Positions 48,779-57,594 of a DNA stretch of 64,000 nucleotides are shown here, piece after piece. Position numbers and translations under genes: made by a program. Under the pieces are notes generated by a model, which was given only the letters and a program-made list of their open reading frames with translations, was not told the origin of the DNA and ran no database searches. The stretch is from Paraburkholderia piptadeniae (lineage in GTDB: Bacteria; Pseudomonadota; Gammaproteobacteria; Burkholderiales; Burkholderiaceae). The stretch is from positions 62,001-126,000 of the forward strand of contig NZ_CYGY02000042.1 in assembly GCF_900007165.1 (NCBI RefSeq). The letters are read 5' to 3'. Numbering within the stretch: position 1 is the first letter of the stretch; the number at the start of each line of letters is the position of its first letter.

Positions 48779-50881
48779 TCACCCTTGCGTGCCGATCACG
48801 TTGACGACCCGCACATGCCGCGTATCGGGCACTTCCGCGTATGACAGCACCTTCAGCTGCGGCAGGCTGCGGCGCAGGAAGCGCGCGAGCATCGCGCGCA
48901 GCGAATGCTGGACGAGCATCACGGGCGCGAGACCGATGTTCTGCTGGCGCGTCATCGCCTTTTGCGTCTCCATCAGCAGCGTGTTCGCGAGACCCGGCTC
49001 GAGGCCGGGGTTCGCGCCCGTGTTGAGCGCCTGGCTCAGGAGCCGCTCCAGATGCGCGTCGAGCCCCATCACCTGGATGTCGCCATTGCCGGGGAACCAC
49101 TGCTGCGTGATCGCGCGGCCCAGCGCGAGACGCACGGCCGCCGTGAGATCGTGCGGATCGGTGAGCTTCGGCGCGTGCTCCGACAATGCTTCGAGGATCG
49201 TGCGCATATCGCGGATCGGCACGCCTTCTTCCAGCAGGTTCTGCAGCACCTTTTGCAGCGTCGCGACGGGGATCACCTTCGGCACGACATCGTCGACGAG
49301 GGGCGCCGCGTCCTTCTGCATCCGCTCGATCAGCGCCTGCACTTCCTGGCGGCCGAGCAGTTCCGCTGCGTGCGTGACGACGAGGTGATTCAGGTGAGTC
49401 GCGACGACCGTGCTCGAATCCACCACCGTGTAGCCGTACACCTGCGCCTGTTCGCGCAGGTTCGTGTCGATCCAGATCGCGGGCAGGCCGAAGGCCGGGT
49501 CCTGGGTCGGCGTGCCGGGCAGCGCGGCCGTGACCTGGCCGGGATTGATCGCGAGCCATTGGCCCGGATACGCCTCGCCGACACCCACTTCGACACCCTT
49601 GAGCGCGATCCGGTAGCCGTTCGGGCGCAATTCCAGGTTGTCGCGGATATGGATGACGGGCGGCAGGAAGCCGATTTCCTGTGCGAACTTCTTGCGGATG
49701 TTCTTGATGCGCTTGAGCAGCTCGCCGTCCGAGTTCTTGTCGACGAGCGGGATCAGCCGATAGCCGACCTCGAGGCCGAGCGCGTCGATCATCGTCACGT
49801 CGTCCCAGCTGGCCTCCGCCGCTTCCGTCGGCGCGAGCGCCTGCGGCACGACATCGACGAGCGCGGCAGCCGTCTTGCTCCGCGCGGCGCGCTTCTTCAT
49901 CACGCGGCCGAGCTGGATCGCGCCGCCGCCCAGCAGCAGAAACGCGAAGTGCGGCATGTTGGGGATCAGGCCCATCAGCACGAGGATCGAGCCCGTGATC
50001 GTCAGCACGCGCGGGTTCGTGAAGAGCTGGCCCGTGAGCTGGGTGCCGATGTCTTCGTCGGTCGCGACGCGCGACACGATCACGCCCGCCGCCGTCGAAA
50101 TGACAAGCGACGGAATCTGCGCGACGAGGCCGTCGCCGATCGTGAGCAGCGTGTAGGTCTTGCCCGCGTCGCCGAAGTCCATGCCGTGCTGGACGATGCC
50201 GACGATCAGCCCGCCGATGATGTTGATCACCATGATCAGCAGGCCGGCGATCGCATCGCCGCGCACGAACTTGCTCGCGCCGTCCATCGAGCCGTAGAAC
50301 TCGGCTTCCTGCGCGACTTCCATCCGGCGCTTGCGCGCCTGTTCCTCGTTGATCATGCCGGCGTTCAGGTCGGCGTCGATCGACATCTGCTTGCCGGGCA
50401 TCGCGTCGAGCGTGAAGCGCGCGGACACTTCGGCGATACGTCCCGCGCCCTTCGTGATCACCATGAAGTTGATGACCATCAGGATGACGAAGACGACGAT
50501 GCCGACCGCGAAGTTGCCGCCGACGAGGAAGTGGCCGAACGCCTCGATCACCGCGCCCGCCGCGCCCGGTCCCGTATGGCCTTCGAGCAGCACGATACGT
50601 GTCGACGCGACGTTCAGCGACAGCCGCAGCAGCGTCGAGAACAGCAGCACGCTCGGGAACGCCGCGAAGTCGAGCGGCTTCATCGTGTACATGCTGACGA
50701 GCAGCACCATCACGGAAAGCGCGATGTTGAACGTGAACAGCAGATCCAGCAGAAACGGCGGCAAGGGCAGGATCATCATGCCGAGGATCATGCAGATCAG
50801 AAGCGGGCCCGCCAGTGCCCGCAGGTTGGTGCCGTTCAGCGCTTCCGGCCGTCGTGAAAGGAAACCCGCGCGGGCGTTCAT
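48779..50881 (-). CDS. flhA: Flagellar export gate protein FlhA
   Basis: Large export gate subunit, 700 residues. About eight membrane helices lie in residues 20-330 (PLLICMILGMMILPLPPFLL, VLLVSMYTMKPLDFAAFPSV). The FHIPEP region is GNFAVGIVVFVILMVINFMV, followed by AEVSARFTLDAMPGKQMSID, then ADLNAGMINEEQARKRR. The cytoplasmic nonameric ring domain covers about 360-700 and ends RVVNVIGTQG. The ATG overlaps the flhB stop (ATGA). Confidence 0.98.
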   Translation of the reverse strand: MNARAGFLSRRPEALNGTNLRALAGPLLICMILGMMILPLPPFLLDLLFTFNIALSVMVLLVSMYTMKPLDFAAFPSVLLFSTLLRLSLNVASTRIVLLEGHTGPGAAGAVIEAFGHFLVGGNFAVGIVVFVILMVINFMVITKGAGRIAEVSARFTLDAMPGKQMSIDADLNAGMINEEQARKRRMEVAQEAEFYGSMDGASKFVRGDAIAGLLIMVINIIGGLIVGIVQHGMDFGDAGKTYTLLTIGDGLVAQIPSLVISTAAGVIVSRVATDEDIGTQLTGQLFTNPRVLTITGSILVLMGLIPNMPHFAFLLLGGGAIQLGRVMKKRAARSKTAAALVDVVPQALAPTEAAEASWDDVTMIDALGLEVGYRLIPLVDKNSDGELLKRIKNIRKKFAQEIGFLPPVIHIRDNLELRPNGYRIALKGVEVGVGEAYPGQWLAINPGQVTAALPGTPTQDPAFGLPAIWIDTNLREQAQVYGYTVVDSSTVVATHLNHLVVTHAAELLGRQEVQALIERMQKDAAPLVDDVVPKVIPVATLQKVLQNLLEEGVPIRDMRTILEALSEHAPKLTDPHDLTAAVRLALGRAITQQWFPGNGDIQVMGLDAHLERLLSQALNTGANPGLEPGLANTLLMETQKAMTRQQNIGLAPVMLVQHSLRAMLARFLRRSLPQLKVLSYAEVPDTRHVRVVNVIGTQG

Positions 50882-52086
50882 GCTGATGCTCCGTTACCTT
50901 GATTGTCGCCGCCGAGCGCATCGGCGGCTTCCTGGTCCGCTTCGTCGTCCGGCACGCCGCCCTTGTCCAGTTCCGGCGGAACGTCGAGCTCCGTCGGCGC
51001 GACAGGCGCAATGCCGCCGTCTTCCTTGAAGCGGCGCAGTTGATAGACCCATGCGAGCACTTCCGCTACGGCGCCGTACAGCGCGCCCGGAATCTCGCGA
51101 TTCAGTTCGACGTTGTGATAGAGCGCGCGCGCGAGCGGCGGCGCTTCGAGCAGCGGAATGTTGTGCTCCGTCGCCAGTTCGCGGATGCGGGCGGCCACGA
51201 GGTTCACGCCCTTCGCGACGACCTTCGGCGCGCCCATCTCGCCGTCCGTGTATTGCAGCGCGACGGCGAAGTGCGTCGGGTTCGTCACGACAACGTCGGC
51301 CTTCGGCACGTTGGCCATCATCCGGCGCCGCGCCATCGCGCGCTGCTGCGAGCGGATGCGCGCCTTCACATGCGGATCGCCTTCGCTCTCGCGATGCTCG
51401 CGCTTCACTTCTTCCTTCGTCATGCGCAGCTTCTTGTGGAAGTTCCACAGCTGATACGGCACGTCGAGCGCGGCGATCACGAACATTCCCGCGACCGTCA
51501 TCGCGCAGCACACGGCGATCAGATGGCCTGCATTCGACAGCGCCACGTGCAGCGGCTGCGTCGCGAGCGCGAGGATATCGTCGCGCTTGTGCCAGATCGC
51601 CAGTCCGCCGATCAGCCCGACGACGATGATCTTCGCGAGCGACATGCCGAGCTGGATCGACCCGTTGATCGAAAAGATGCGGCCGAGGCCCGTCACGGGG
51701 TTCAGACGCGCGAAGTTCGGCGACAGCGATTTGGTCGACAGCAGCCAGCCGCCGAGCGCCATCGGCGCGAGCAGCGCGGCGAGGCCCGTCAGCACGAGCA
51801 TCGGCAGCAGCACGTAGAGGCCTTCGCGCGCGACGACTCCCGCGTCGGACAGCGTGCGCTTCGTATCGAAGACGGTTTCGTGATTGAACGTGAAGGCCGC
51901 GCGCAGCATCGTCTGCACGTGCTCGCCGATCATGCCGGACATGCCCCACGCGCCGAGAAACCCGGCTGCGACGAGCGCGAACGTCGCCAGCTCCCGCGAA
52001 CGCGCGACCTGCCCTTCCTCGCGCGCCTTGTCGAGGCGCCGGGGGGTGGCTGATTCGGTTTTTTCGAGGTCGCTATCCTCTGCCAA
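50878..52086 (-). CDS. flhB: Flagellar export switch protein FlhB
   Basis: Export gate and substrate-specificity switch, 402 residues. Its N-terminus is AEDSDLEKTESATPRRLDKA, four membrane helices follow (about 30-210), and the autocleavage site is intact in DVVVTNPTHFAVALQY, preceding the C-terminal domain (VVAKGVNLVAARIRELATEH). The start is TTG at 52086, seven bases after GGAG, matching the family N-terminus; an ATG at 52113 adds nine residues and sits in a hairpin (GGGCA-CC-TGCCC type). First gene of flhB-flhA-flhF-flhG-fliA. Confidence 0.96.
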   Translation of the reverse strand: MAEDSDLEKTESATPRRLDKAREEGQVARSRELATFALVAAGFLGAWGMSGMIGEHVQTMLRAAFTFNHETVFDTKRTLSDAGVVAREGLYVLLPMLVLTGLAALLAPMALGGWLLSTKSLSPNFARLNPVTGLGRIFSINGSIQLGMSLAKIIVVGLIGGLAIWHKRDDILALATQPLHVALSNAGHLIAVCCAMTVAGMFVIAALDVPYQLWNFHKKLRMTKEEVKREHRESEGDPHVKARIRSQQRAMARRRMMANVPKADVVVTNPTHFAVALQYTDGEMGAPKVVAKGVNLVAARIRELATEHNIPLLEAPPLARALYHNVELNREIPGALYGAVAEVLAWVYQLRRFKEDGGIAPVAPTELDVPPELDKGGVPDDEADQEAADALGGDNQGNGASA

Positions 52087-52233
52087 CGCGTTCTCCGGCT
52101 GCAAGGGCACCATGCCCTTTTTCAGTCAGAGCGATTATTCCCGCAGACGTCGAGAGGCGATTGGCGGATAAAGGCGGGGAAAGGGGGGTATTTCAAACGA
52201 TGGGGCGGCATGAACATGCGCGGCCGGGGAACC

Positions 52234-52292
52234 GGAAGCGGCGGAACGTCCGCTTCCGTTCGACGCGCCGGCCCGCGAGGCTGCGGGCCGGC
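52234..52292 (-). terminator. Tandem hairpins after the DUF3443 gene
   Basis: A perfect 10-bp stem (GCCGGCCCGC, 52267-52276, with 52283-52292) starts seven bases after the DUF3443 stop. A second 8-bp stem (52234-52241 with 52250-52257) follows. No T-run, so termination is probable but not intrinsic in the strict sense. Confidence 0.5.
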
Positions 52293-52298
52293 ACGCGA

Positions 52299-53597
52299 TC
52301 ACAACGAGAACGCGACGAACGGCGCTTGCCCCGACGGGCGCTTGTCCATCCCGTAGTAGACGTGGCGGCCGAAGAAGAACGGCAGCCCGAGATCGAACGC
52401 GCTCAACGAGCCGATCTGCCCGCCGAGGTCGTTGAACGCGAAGTTGCTCCCCGCGCTCAACAGGCTTTGCGTATTCGCGACGTTGAGCAGCACGTCGCCC
52501 GTCACGCCGTTCGCGCCGACGAGCGTGACCGTGCGTTGCTGGGTCGTGCCCGGACAGTAGAACGACGCCGGACTGCTGCACAACGGCATTGAGCCGTCCT
52601 GGAAGAAGTAGCCGTTCGAGCCGCTGTCCATGAACGTGTTGGTCGTCGTGCCGTTGAACTTGCTGTTGACGAGGTCGCCGGACGCATCGGTCGTAAAGAT
52701 CGTTATCCCCTGTTCCTGGCCGTTGTTCGACTGCGTGCCGATGCCGAACACGACCGTTCCCGTCGCCGATGCCTGGCCGCTCGCCGAGATGGGCGGCATT
52801 TGCACGATCACGCCGTTGTTGTCGGCGGGGAAGTTCGGCACCGGGTTGGCCACCTGCTTCGTCAGCTCCGCGAGCGTGCGCACGCAGTTCGTGCCGTTGC
52901 ACGCGTAGTAGTTACTGAACTGCGCGACGTTGGCCGGGACCGAGCAGGCCGCTCCGCAATCGAAGGGCGCCACGCCGATGCCGATGATGCCGTTCGCGCC
53001 CAGCGTCTGCGCGGTGTTCTCGGCCGCGCCGTTGACGCAGCCGCCCGAGGGAATCGTCGAAGGGTCAAGGTCGCCGATCACCTGGATCGGGATGTTGCTC
53101 GCCACCTCGCCGCTGATCTGCACCGTCGCCGTGCGCGTCGTACCCCACGTGAAGCCGTCTGCGAAGTGCGTGCACTCGGCGAGCTGACCACCCGCTGACG
53201 CCTGCTGGATGGGCAGCGCGCTCGCGAGCGAGCCGAGCGCGGAATTGACGATGCGCACGCCGAACGAGCCCGTGTCGAGCAGCACATGGTCGACGGTCGT
53301 GCAGGTGTTGCTGCTCGGTGGCGTATTCGGCTGGCAGATGGTCACGCTGACCGTCGGTATGTTGATCAGGTTCGCGACGCCGCGGTCCACCGTCACGGCC
53401 GCCGTGTTCGGCGCATTGGCGGCAATCGGCTGCTGGTTGGGGCCGCTGTTGGCGCCCGACGAGGACGACGAGCTTCCGCCCCCGCCGCCGCCTCCACCGC
53501 CGCCGCATCCGGCGACGAATGCCGTCATCGAGACGACGCAAATGGCGAGCACGGCCTTTACGACGTGGATGGACTTCTCGATCTTCGCAAATCGCAT
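52299..53597 (-). CDS. DUF3443-family lipoprotein with retropepsin-like motif
   Basis: A 432-residue predicted lipoprotein: the signal peptide ends in the lipobox FVAGC (Cys about 31), followed by ten Gly, six Ser and a Pro/Asn linker. The main domain opens with PTVSVTICQPNTPPSSN, then HVLLDTGSFGVRIVNSALG. The DTGS triad resembles the catalytic motif of aspartic or retropepsin-like proteases. Later parts are GIIGIGVAPFDCG, a ACNGTNCVRTLAELTKQ and DSGSNGYFF. The family occurs in Burkholderia-type genomes beside DUF2844 genes; function unproven. It follows the DUF2844 gene by 16 bases, so the two form an operon inserted between the flh and che blocks. Confidence 0.85.
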   Translation of the reverse strand: MRFAKIEKSIHVVKAVLAICVVSMTAFVAGCGGGGGGGGGGSSSSSSGANSGPNQQPIAANAPNTAAVTVDRGVANLINIPTVSVTICQPNTPPSSNTCTTVDHVLLDTGSFGVRIVNSALGSLASALPIQQASAGGQLAECTHFADGFTWGTTRTATVQISGEVASNIPIQVIGDLDPSTIPSGGCVNGAAENTAQTLGANGIIGIGVAPFDCGAACSVPANVAQFSNYYACNGTNCVRTLAELTKQVANPVPNFPADNNGVIVQMPPISASGQASATGTVVFGIGTQSNNGQEQGITIFTTDASGDLVNSKFNGTTTNTFMDSGSNGYFFQDGSMPLCSSPASFYCPGTTQQRTVTLVGANGVTGDVLLNVANTQSLLSAGSNFAFNDLGGQIGSLSAFDLGLPFFFGRHVYYGMDKRPSGQAPFVAFSL

Positions 53598-53613
53598 GGT
53601 TCGTCTCCCGTCG

Positions 53614-54171
53614 TTACTTGATATCGGTGCCGCTTACGCCAGCCGGCAGTGCTTGCGGCAGGTAAGCCTGGCCGGAGAAAGCGCCCATATGGCCGCCCGA
53701 ATGCACGACGAGCCCGCTCTCCTGCACGACGCCGGGGCCGTGTCCGCCGCCGCGCAACTGGCGTGCGTTCGTCACGCCCGCCACGTACTGCGGGAAATAA
53801 CTGCCGAGCAGGTCGGAAAGGTCGGGCATTTGCGGCCCGCTCCACGCGAGGCCGAAGACGCTGCCCGCCGTCGAGATGTACTCGCGCACGACGGTGCCGT
53901 TGCCGAGCGTGGTCTCGCGCACCGTGTACGACGCGGAGGTGCTGGCGGAAGAAGACGAAGCGGACGCGGCGGAGCCGGCCGACGCGCTGCGCATCACGGC
54001 GACGCCGGACGGCGCGGGCACCGTCTGGGTCGTAGCGCTCGACCCTGCGGGCGGCGTCATCGGGCTGCCGCCCAGGGCGGCGCTGGCAGGCTGCGAGACG
54101 AGCAGGCCCGGCAGCGCGCAACACAATCCAAGCGCTGAAAAGACAGCGGCACGGCTGAAGCTAATCGACAT
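53614..54171 (-). CDS. DUF2844-family secreted protein
   Basis: A 185-residue exported protein with a signal peptide (about 1-32, ending PASAALGG), a Ser/Ala-rich linker and the DUF2844 domain: YTVRETTLGNGTVVREYIST, AGSVFGLAWSGPQMPDLSDL and LLGSYFPQYVAG. The domain resembles a small extracytoplasmic beta fold; the function is unknown. The ATG at 54171 was chosen because GGGAGGA lies eight bases upstream; the longer frame from 54198 has none. It is the first gene of the DUF2844-DUF3443 pair. Confidence 0.85.
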   Translation of the reverse strand: MSISFSRAAVFSALGLCCALPGLLVSQPASAALGGSPMTPPAGSSATTQTVPAPSGVAVMRSASAGSAASASSSSASTSASYTVRETTLGNGTVVREYISTAGSVFGLAWSGPQMPDLSDLLGSYFPQYVAGVTNARQLRGGGHGPGVVQESGLVVHSGGHMGAFSGQAYLPQALPAGVSGTDIK

Positions 54172-54495
54172 GGTTATATTCCTCCCGCCAATCGACACCG
54201 GACAGTGCTAGCAGTTCACGGACCCGGTCGGTTCATTCAGGAGGAAACGGCGCGTCCGCACACGCGAGCGCCGTGCGTCAGACGGCATCGAGCGCCGTCC
54301 TACGCCATCCTCCCCCGGCCGTAAGTATGCCAGCGGTTGATGAAGTGAAGCGGTGTGCGACCGTTCGAGCGGGCACGCGGCGATGCAGTGAGCATCGATG
54401 CGAAAGTTGCCGAAACGGCGCTCACGGGTTCGCGCGTGCCGCCGCAGCGGGCAGGCCAGCCATGTCCTGGCCGGCCTCAGAAGAAGCCGAACGCC
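54172..54495. other. Intergenic region between cheZ and the DUF2844 gene
   Basis: 324 bases with no convincing gene. A GGCCAG/CTGGCC hairpin at 54454-54472, 24 bases after the cheZ stop, may end the che operon, though no T-run follows. The promoter of the DUF2844-DUF3443 pair must lie here but is not recognisable. Confidence 0.45.
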
Positions 54496-55215
54496 TTAGA
54501 AGCCGAGGCTGGCAAGCAGATCGTCGACCTGGCCTTGATCCTGCAACACGTCGGGCTTGCCTTCCGGGTTGATCTGCGGACCGTTCAACAGGCTCTGCGG
54601 GCTGCCTGTCGGCGAGACCGGGTCGTGTTGGGCTTCCGCCGCGAGCTGCGCCGCCGTCGCCGCGAACTGCTCGCGCCGCTCGGCCGCGATGTTGTCGATC
54701 AGCACGCCGAGAAGCTGTTGCTCGATCAGGTACACGACATCGGTGATCTTCTTGATGACCTGGCCCGTCAGATCCTGGAAGTCCTGCGCCAGCATGATCT
54801 CGAGCAGTTGAGCGTTGGTCGCCGACGTGATTTCGGGCACGCCGCGCAGAAACGCGCGCGTGTCGTTCATCAGCGCGCGCACTTCCTCGCGCTCGATGGG
54901 CGCCGAGTACCACTGCTCCCAACGCGCGTCGAGCGTGGCCGCGTCCTGCTGCAACTGCTCCTGCATCGGCTTTGCGACCTCGATCGACGACAGCACGCGC
55001 TCGGCCGCCTGCTCGGTCATCGTCGCGATGTATTTCAGACGGTCGCGAGCGTCCGGCACCGCTTCCGCCGCGCGCTCGACGTGCTTGTCGATCCCCAGCT
55101 CGCGCATCGAATCGCGCAGCGTGCGCGTGAGATGTCCGATGCGTGCGAGGATGCGGTCGGTCGCGAGGTCGGTGCCGTCTTCCCTGGCGCCTTGCTCGTT
55201 GATCGATGGGTTCAC
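54496..55215 (-). CDS. cheZ: CheY-P phosphatase CheZ
   Basis: Removes phosphate from CheY-P to end a tumble signal, cytosol, 239 residues. A long helical hairpin holds the active loop IMLAQDFQDLTGQVIKKITD (the conserved Asp and Gln). The C-terminal CheY-binding peptide is DVLQDQGQVDDLLASLGF. The start codon is GTG at 55215 with GGGAG about five bases upstream, one base after the cheY stop. Last gene of the che operon. Confidence 0.96.
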   Translation of the reverse strand: MNPSINEQGAREDGTDLATDRILARIGHLTRTLRDSMRELGIDKHVERAAEAVPDARDRLKYIATMTEQAAERVLSSIEVAKPMQEQLQQDAATLDARWEQWYSAPIEREEVRALMNDTRAFLRGVPEITSATNAQLLEIMLAQDFQDLTGQVIKKITDVVYLIEQQLLGVLIDNIAAERREQFAATAAQLAAEAQHDPVSPTGSPQSLLNGPQINPEGKPDVLQDQGQVDDLLASLGF

Positions 55216-55216
55216 A

Positions 55217-55612
55217 TCAGCTCCCGGCTTTCGCCATCTTCTCGAGGATCTTGTTGAGCTTCTCGTCGAGCGTCGCGGCCGTGAACGGCTTCACGACATA
55301 GCCGCTCGCGCCCGCCTGCGCGGCAGCGATGATGTTTTCCTTCTTCGATTCGGCCGTGACCATCAGCACGGGCAGATGCGCGAGCGACGCATCGGCGCGG
55401 ATCTCCTTGAGCATCGCGAGGCCGTCGAGGTTCGGCATGTTCCAGTCCGAAATCACGAACTCGTAGCTGCCGCCGCGCAGACGCGCGAGGCCGGCTGCGC
55501 CGTCTTCCGCTTCGTCGACGTTCGAGTAGCCCAGTTCCTTCAACAGATTGCGGACGATCCGGCGCATCGTCGGAAAGTCGTCCACAACCAGAATCTTCAT
55601 TCCCTTATCCAT
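55217..55612 (-). CDS. cheY: Chemotaxis response regulator CheY
   Basis: Single receiver domain, 131 residues, closely matching classical CheY: acidic pair Asp11/Asp12 (VVDDFPTMRR), phosphoacceptor Asp56 in VISDWNMPNLDG, Thr86 in VTAESKKENI and Lys108 in YVVKPF. Phosphorylated by CheA, it binds FliM and is dephosphorylated by CheZ, encoded next. The ATG at 55612 has AGGA seven bases upstream; an internal ATG (residue 5) is also possible. Confidence 0.97.
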   Translation of the reverse strand: MDKGMKILVVDDFPTMRRIVRNLLKELGYSNVDEAEDGAAGLARLRGGSYEFVISDWNMPNLDGLAMLKEIRADASLAHLPVLMVTAESKKENIIAAAQAGASGYVVKPFTAATLDEKLNKILEKMAKAGS

Positions 55613-55681
55613 GTCCTGTTCCTTTTTCGAATCCAGATGGCGCGGTCACTGGCCCATCTCAATCATTTGGCCGAGGCCGCA

Positions 55682-56776
55682 TCATACGCGCTGAACGCGA
55701 TCACCCATTGCAGCAAGACGCGCCATCACGCGCCGGCTCATTTCCGACAGCGGCGCGATCTCATCCGCGGCGCCCATCGCGATCGCCTCGCGCGGCATGC
55801 CGAACACGATGCAGCTCGCTTCGTCCTGCGCGAGCGTATACGCGCCCGCCTTGCGCATATCGAGCAAGCCCGCTGCGCCGTCGCGCCCCATGCCCGTGAG
55901 AATCACGCCGACGGCGTTCTTCCCGGCATGCACTGCGGCCGAGCGGAACAGCACATCGACAGACGGACGATGCCGGTTGACGGGCGGGTCGTCTGACAGA
56001 TGCGCGATATAGTTCGCGCCGCTGCGGGCCAGCAGCAGGTGAGCGTGACCGGGCGCGATGTACGCATGTCCCGGCAGCACGCGTTCGCCGTGCTCAGCCT
56101 CTTTAACGGTAATCCGGCACAAACCATTAAGGCGTTGCGCGAAAGATTTTGTGAATCCGGGCGGCATGTGCTGCGCGATCAGCACGGCGGGCGCATCGGG
56201 CGGCAGCGGCATGAGCACTTCGCGGATCGCTTCCGTGCCGCCCGTCGACGCGCCGACGATGATCAGCTTTTCCGTCGACACGAGCGGGTTGTTGAGGAGC
56301 GGCGCGTGCGGCGCGGCGGACGCAGCGGCCTGACCGGCTGCGGGCGCGTGATGTGCGGGCGCCGCCTGGCGCACGCGCGCGCGGGCAGCGGCGCGCACCT
56401 TGTCGGCGAGCTTTTCCGCGTATTCGAGCATGCCGTCGCGAATGCCGACGCGCGGCTTCGTGACGAAATCGACGGCACCCAGTTCGAGCGCGCGCAGCGT
56501 GATCTCCGAGCCGCGCTCCGTCAGCGACGACACCATCACGACGGGCATCGGGCGCAGGCGCATCAGCTTTTCGAGGAAGTCGAGGCCGTCCATGCGCGGC
56601 ATTTCGACGTCGAGCGTCAGCACGTCCGGGTTGTGCTGCTTGATGAGTTCGCGCGCGACGAGCGGATCGGGCGCGGTCGCGACGACCGTCATGTCGGGCT
56701 GGCCGTTGATGATTTCCGTCATCAGGCTGCGAATCAGCGCCGAATCGTCGACGCACAGTACCTTGATCTTTTGCAC
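55682..56776 (-). CDS. cheB: Protein-glutamate methylesterase CheB
   Basis: Demethylates receptors for adaptation, 364 residues. The receiver domain has phosphoacceptor Asp56 (DVLTLDVEMPRMDG). An Ala/Pro linker at about 130-165 leads to the methylesterase domain with Ser177 in VGASTGGTEAI, His203 in AQHMPPGFTKSFA and the Asp-containing LTGMGRDGAAG. Starts with GTG at 56776, ten bases after GAGGAGG; an earlier GTG overlaps the ribosome site. Five-base gap after cheD. Confidence 0.96.
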   Translation of the reverse strand: MQKIKVLCVDDSALIRSLMTEIINGQPDMTVVATAPDPLVARELIKQHNPDVLTLDVEMPRMDGLDFLEKLMRLRPMPVVMVSSLTERGSEITLRALELGAVDFVTKPRVGIRDGMLEYAEKLADKVRAAARARVRQAAPAHHAPAAGQAAASAAPHAPLLNNPLVSTEKLIIVGASTGGTEAIREVLMPLPPDAPAVLIAQHMPPGFTKSFAQRLNGLCRITVKEAEHGERVLPGHAYIAPGHAHLLLARSGANYIAHLSDDPPVNRHRPSVDVLFRSAAVHAGKNAVGVILTGMGRDGAAGLLDMRKAGAYTLAQDEASCIVFGMPREAIAMGAADEIAPLSEMSRRVMARLAAMGDRVQRV

Positions 56777-56781
56777 AGCGC

Positions 56782-57594
56782 TCACGCCTCCTCTACTGTC
56801 CTGGCGTTGTTTGATTGAGTCGGGCGCGCGGACGCGCCGAATAATTCGATGCGCGGCTTCGCGCCGGCGGGACGTGCCGCGCCCGTGCCCGCATTCGGGC
56901 TTGTCACCGGATTTGCCCCCGTCGATGCGTTCGCGCCGAACAGCTCGATGCGCGGCTTGCCGGCAGCGGGCGCCGCGAACAACTCGACGCGCGCACGCGC
57001 CTGCGCGAGCCGCTCGGCGCGCGCTTCGGTCGTTTGCCGCGCGAGTGCCTGCTCGCGTTCCGCAACGCCTGCTTCCTGTTGCAGACGCAGCTTCTTGACC
57101 ATCACCTGGCCCGTGCGCGGCATGAACGCGACTTTGCGCGGATGGTTGCCTTCCAGGTCTTCGGCGACGATGGGAATCTTTTCGAGCGCGAGATAACGGC
57201 GCACGAATTCGGAGTTGCGGTCGCCGATATTCATCGTCGTCATGCCCGCGAGCACGGCCGCGCCACCGAACACCTTCGCCTCGAAACGCTCGCGGCGGCC
57301 GCCCGCCTTGATCAGCTCGTTGATCAGCACTTCCATCGCGTAGGCGCCGTAGCGCATCGAGTCGGAAGCGGCCTGCGCGACATCGGCGCCGTCGTCGGGC
57401 AGCATGAAGTGATTCATCCCGCCGATCCCCGCCGTGCGATCCTGGATGCAGGCCGCCACGCACGAGCCGAGCACCGTGACGAGCACCATGTCCTGGTTCG
57501 TCGTGTAGAACTCGTTCGGCAGCAGCTTGACGCCCGGGCGCTTGAAGTGATTGTCGAAATAGAGATTCGTTGCGATCGGCAGGGTGCTGCTCAT
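56782..57594 (-). CDS. cheD: Chemoreceptor glutamine deamidase CheD
   Basis: Deamidates receptor glutamines; the catalytic pair is Cys45 (VLGSCVAACI) and His62 (GGMNHFMLPD), 17 residues apart as in the characterised T. maritima enzyme. At 270 residues it is longer than most CheD (about 160-200). The C-terminal 85 residues are an extension holding RVELFA once and KPRIELFG twice in Ala-rich sequence. Start overlaps cheR (ATGA). Confidence 0.93.
   Translation of the reverse strand: MSSTLPIATNLYFDNHFKRPGVKLLPNEFYTTNQDMVLVTVLGSCVAACIQDRTAGIGGMNHFMLPDDGADVAQAASDSMRYGAYAMEVLINELIKAGGRRERFEAKVFGGAAVLAGMTTMNIGDRNSEFVRRYLALEKIPIVAEDLEGNHPRKVAFMPRTGQVMVKKLRLQQEAGVAEREQALARQTTEARAERLAQARARVELFAAPAAGKPRIELFGANASTGANPVTSPNAGTGAARPAGAKPRIELFGASARPTQSNNARTVEEA

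Noticed and set aside
48579..51011. 810-codon minus-strand frame overlapping flhA
   Set aside because: Same-strand shadow of flhA in another frame, with Arg/Ala/Gly-rich composition; flhA itself is unambiguous.
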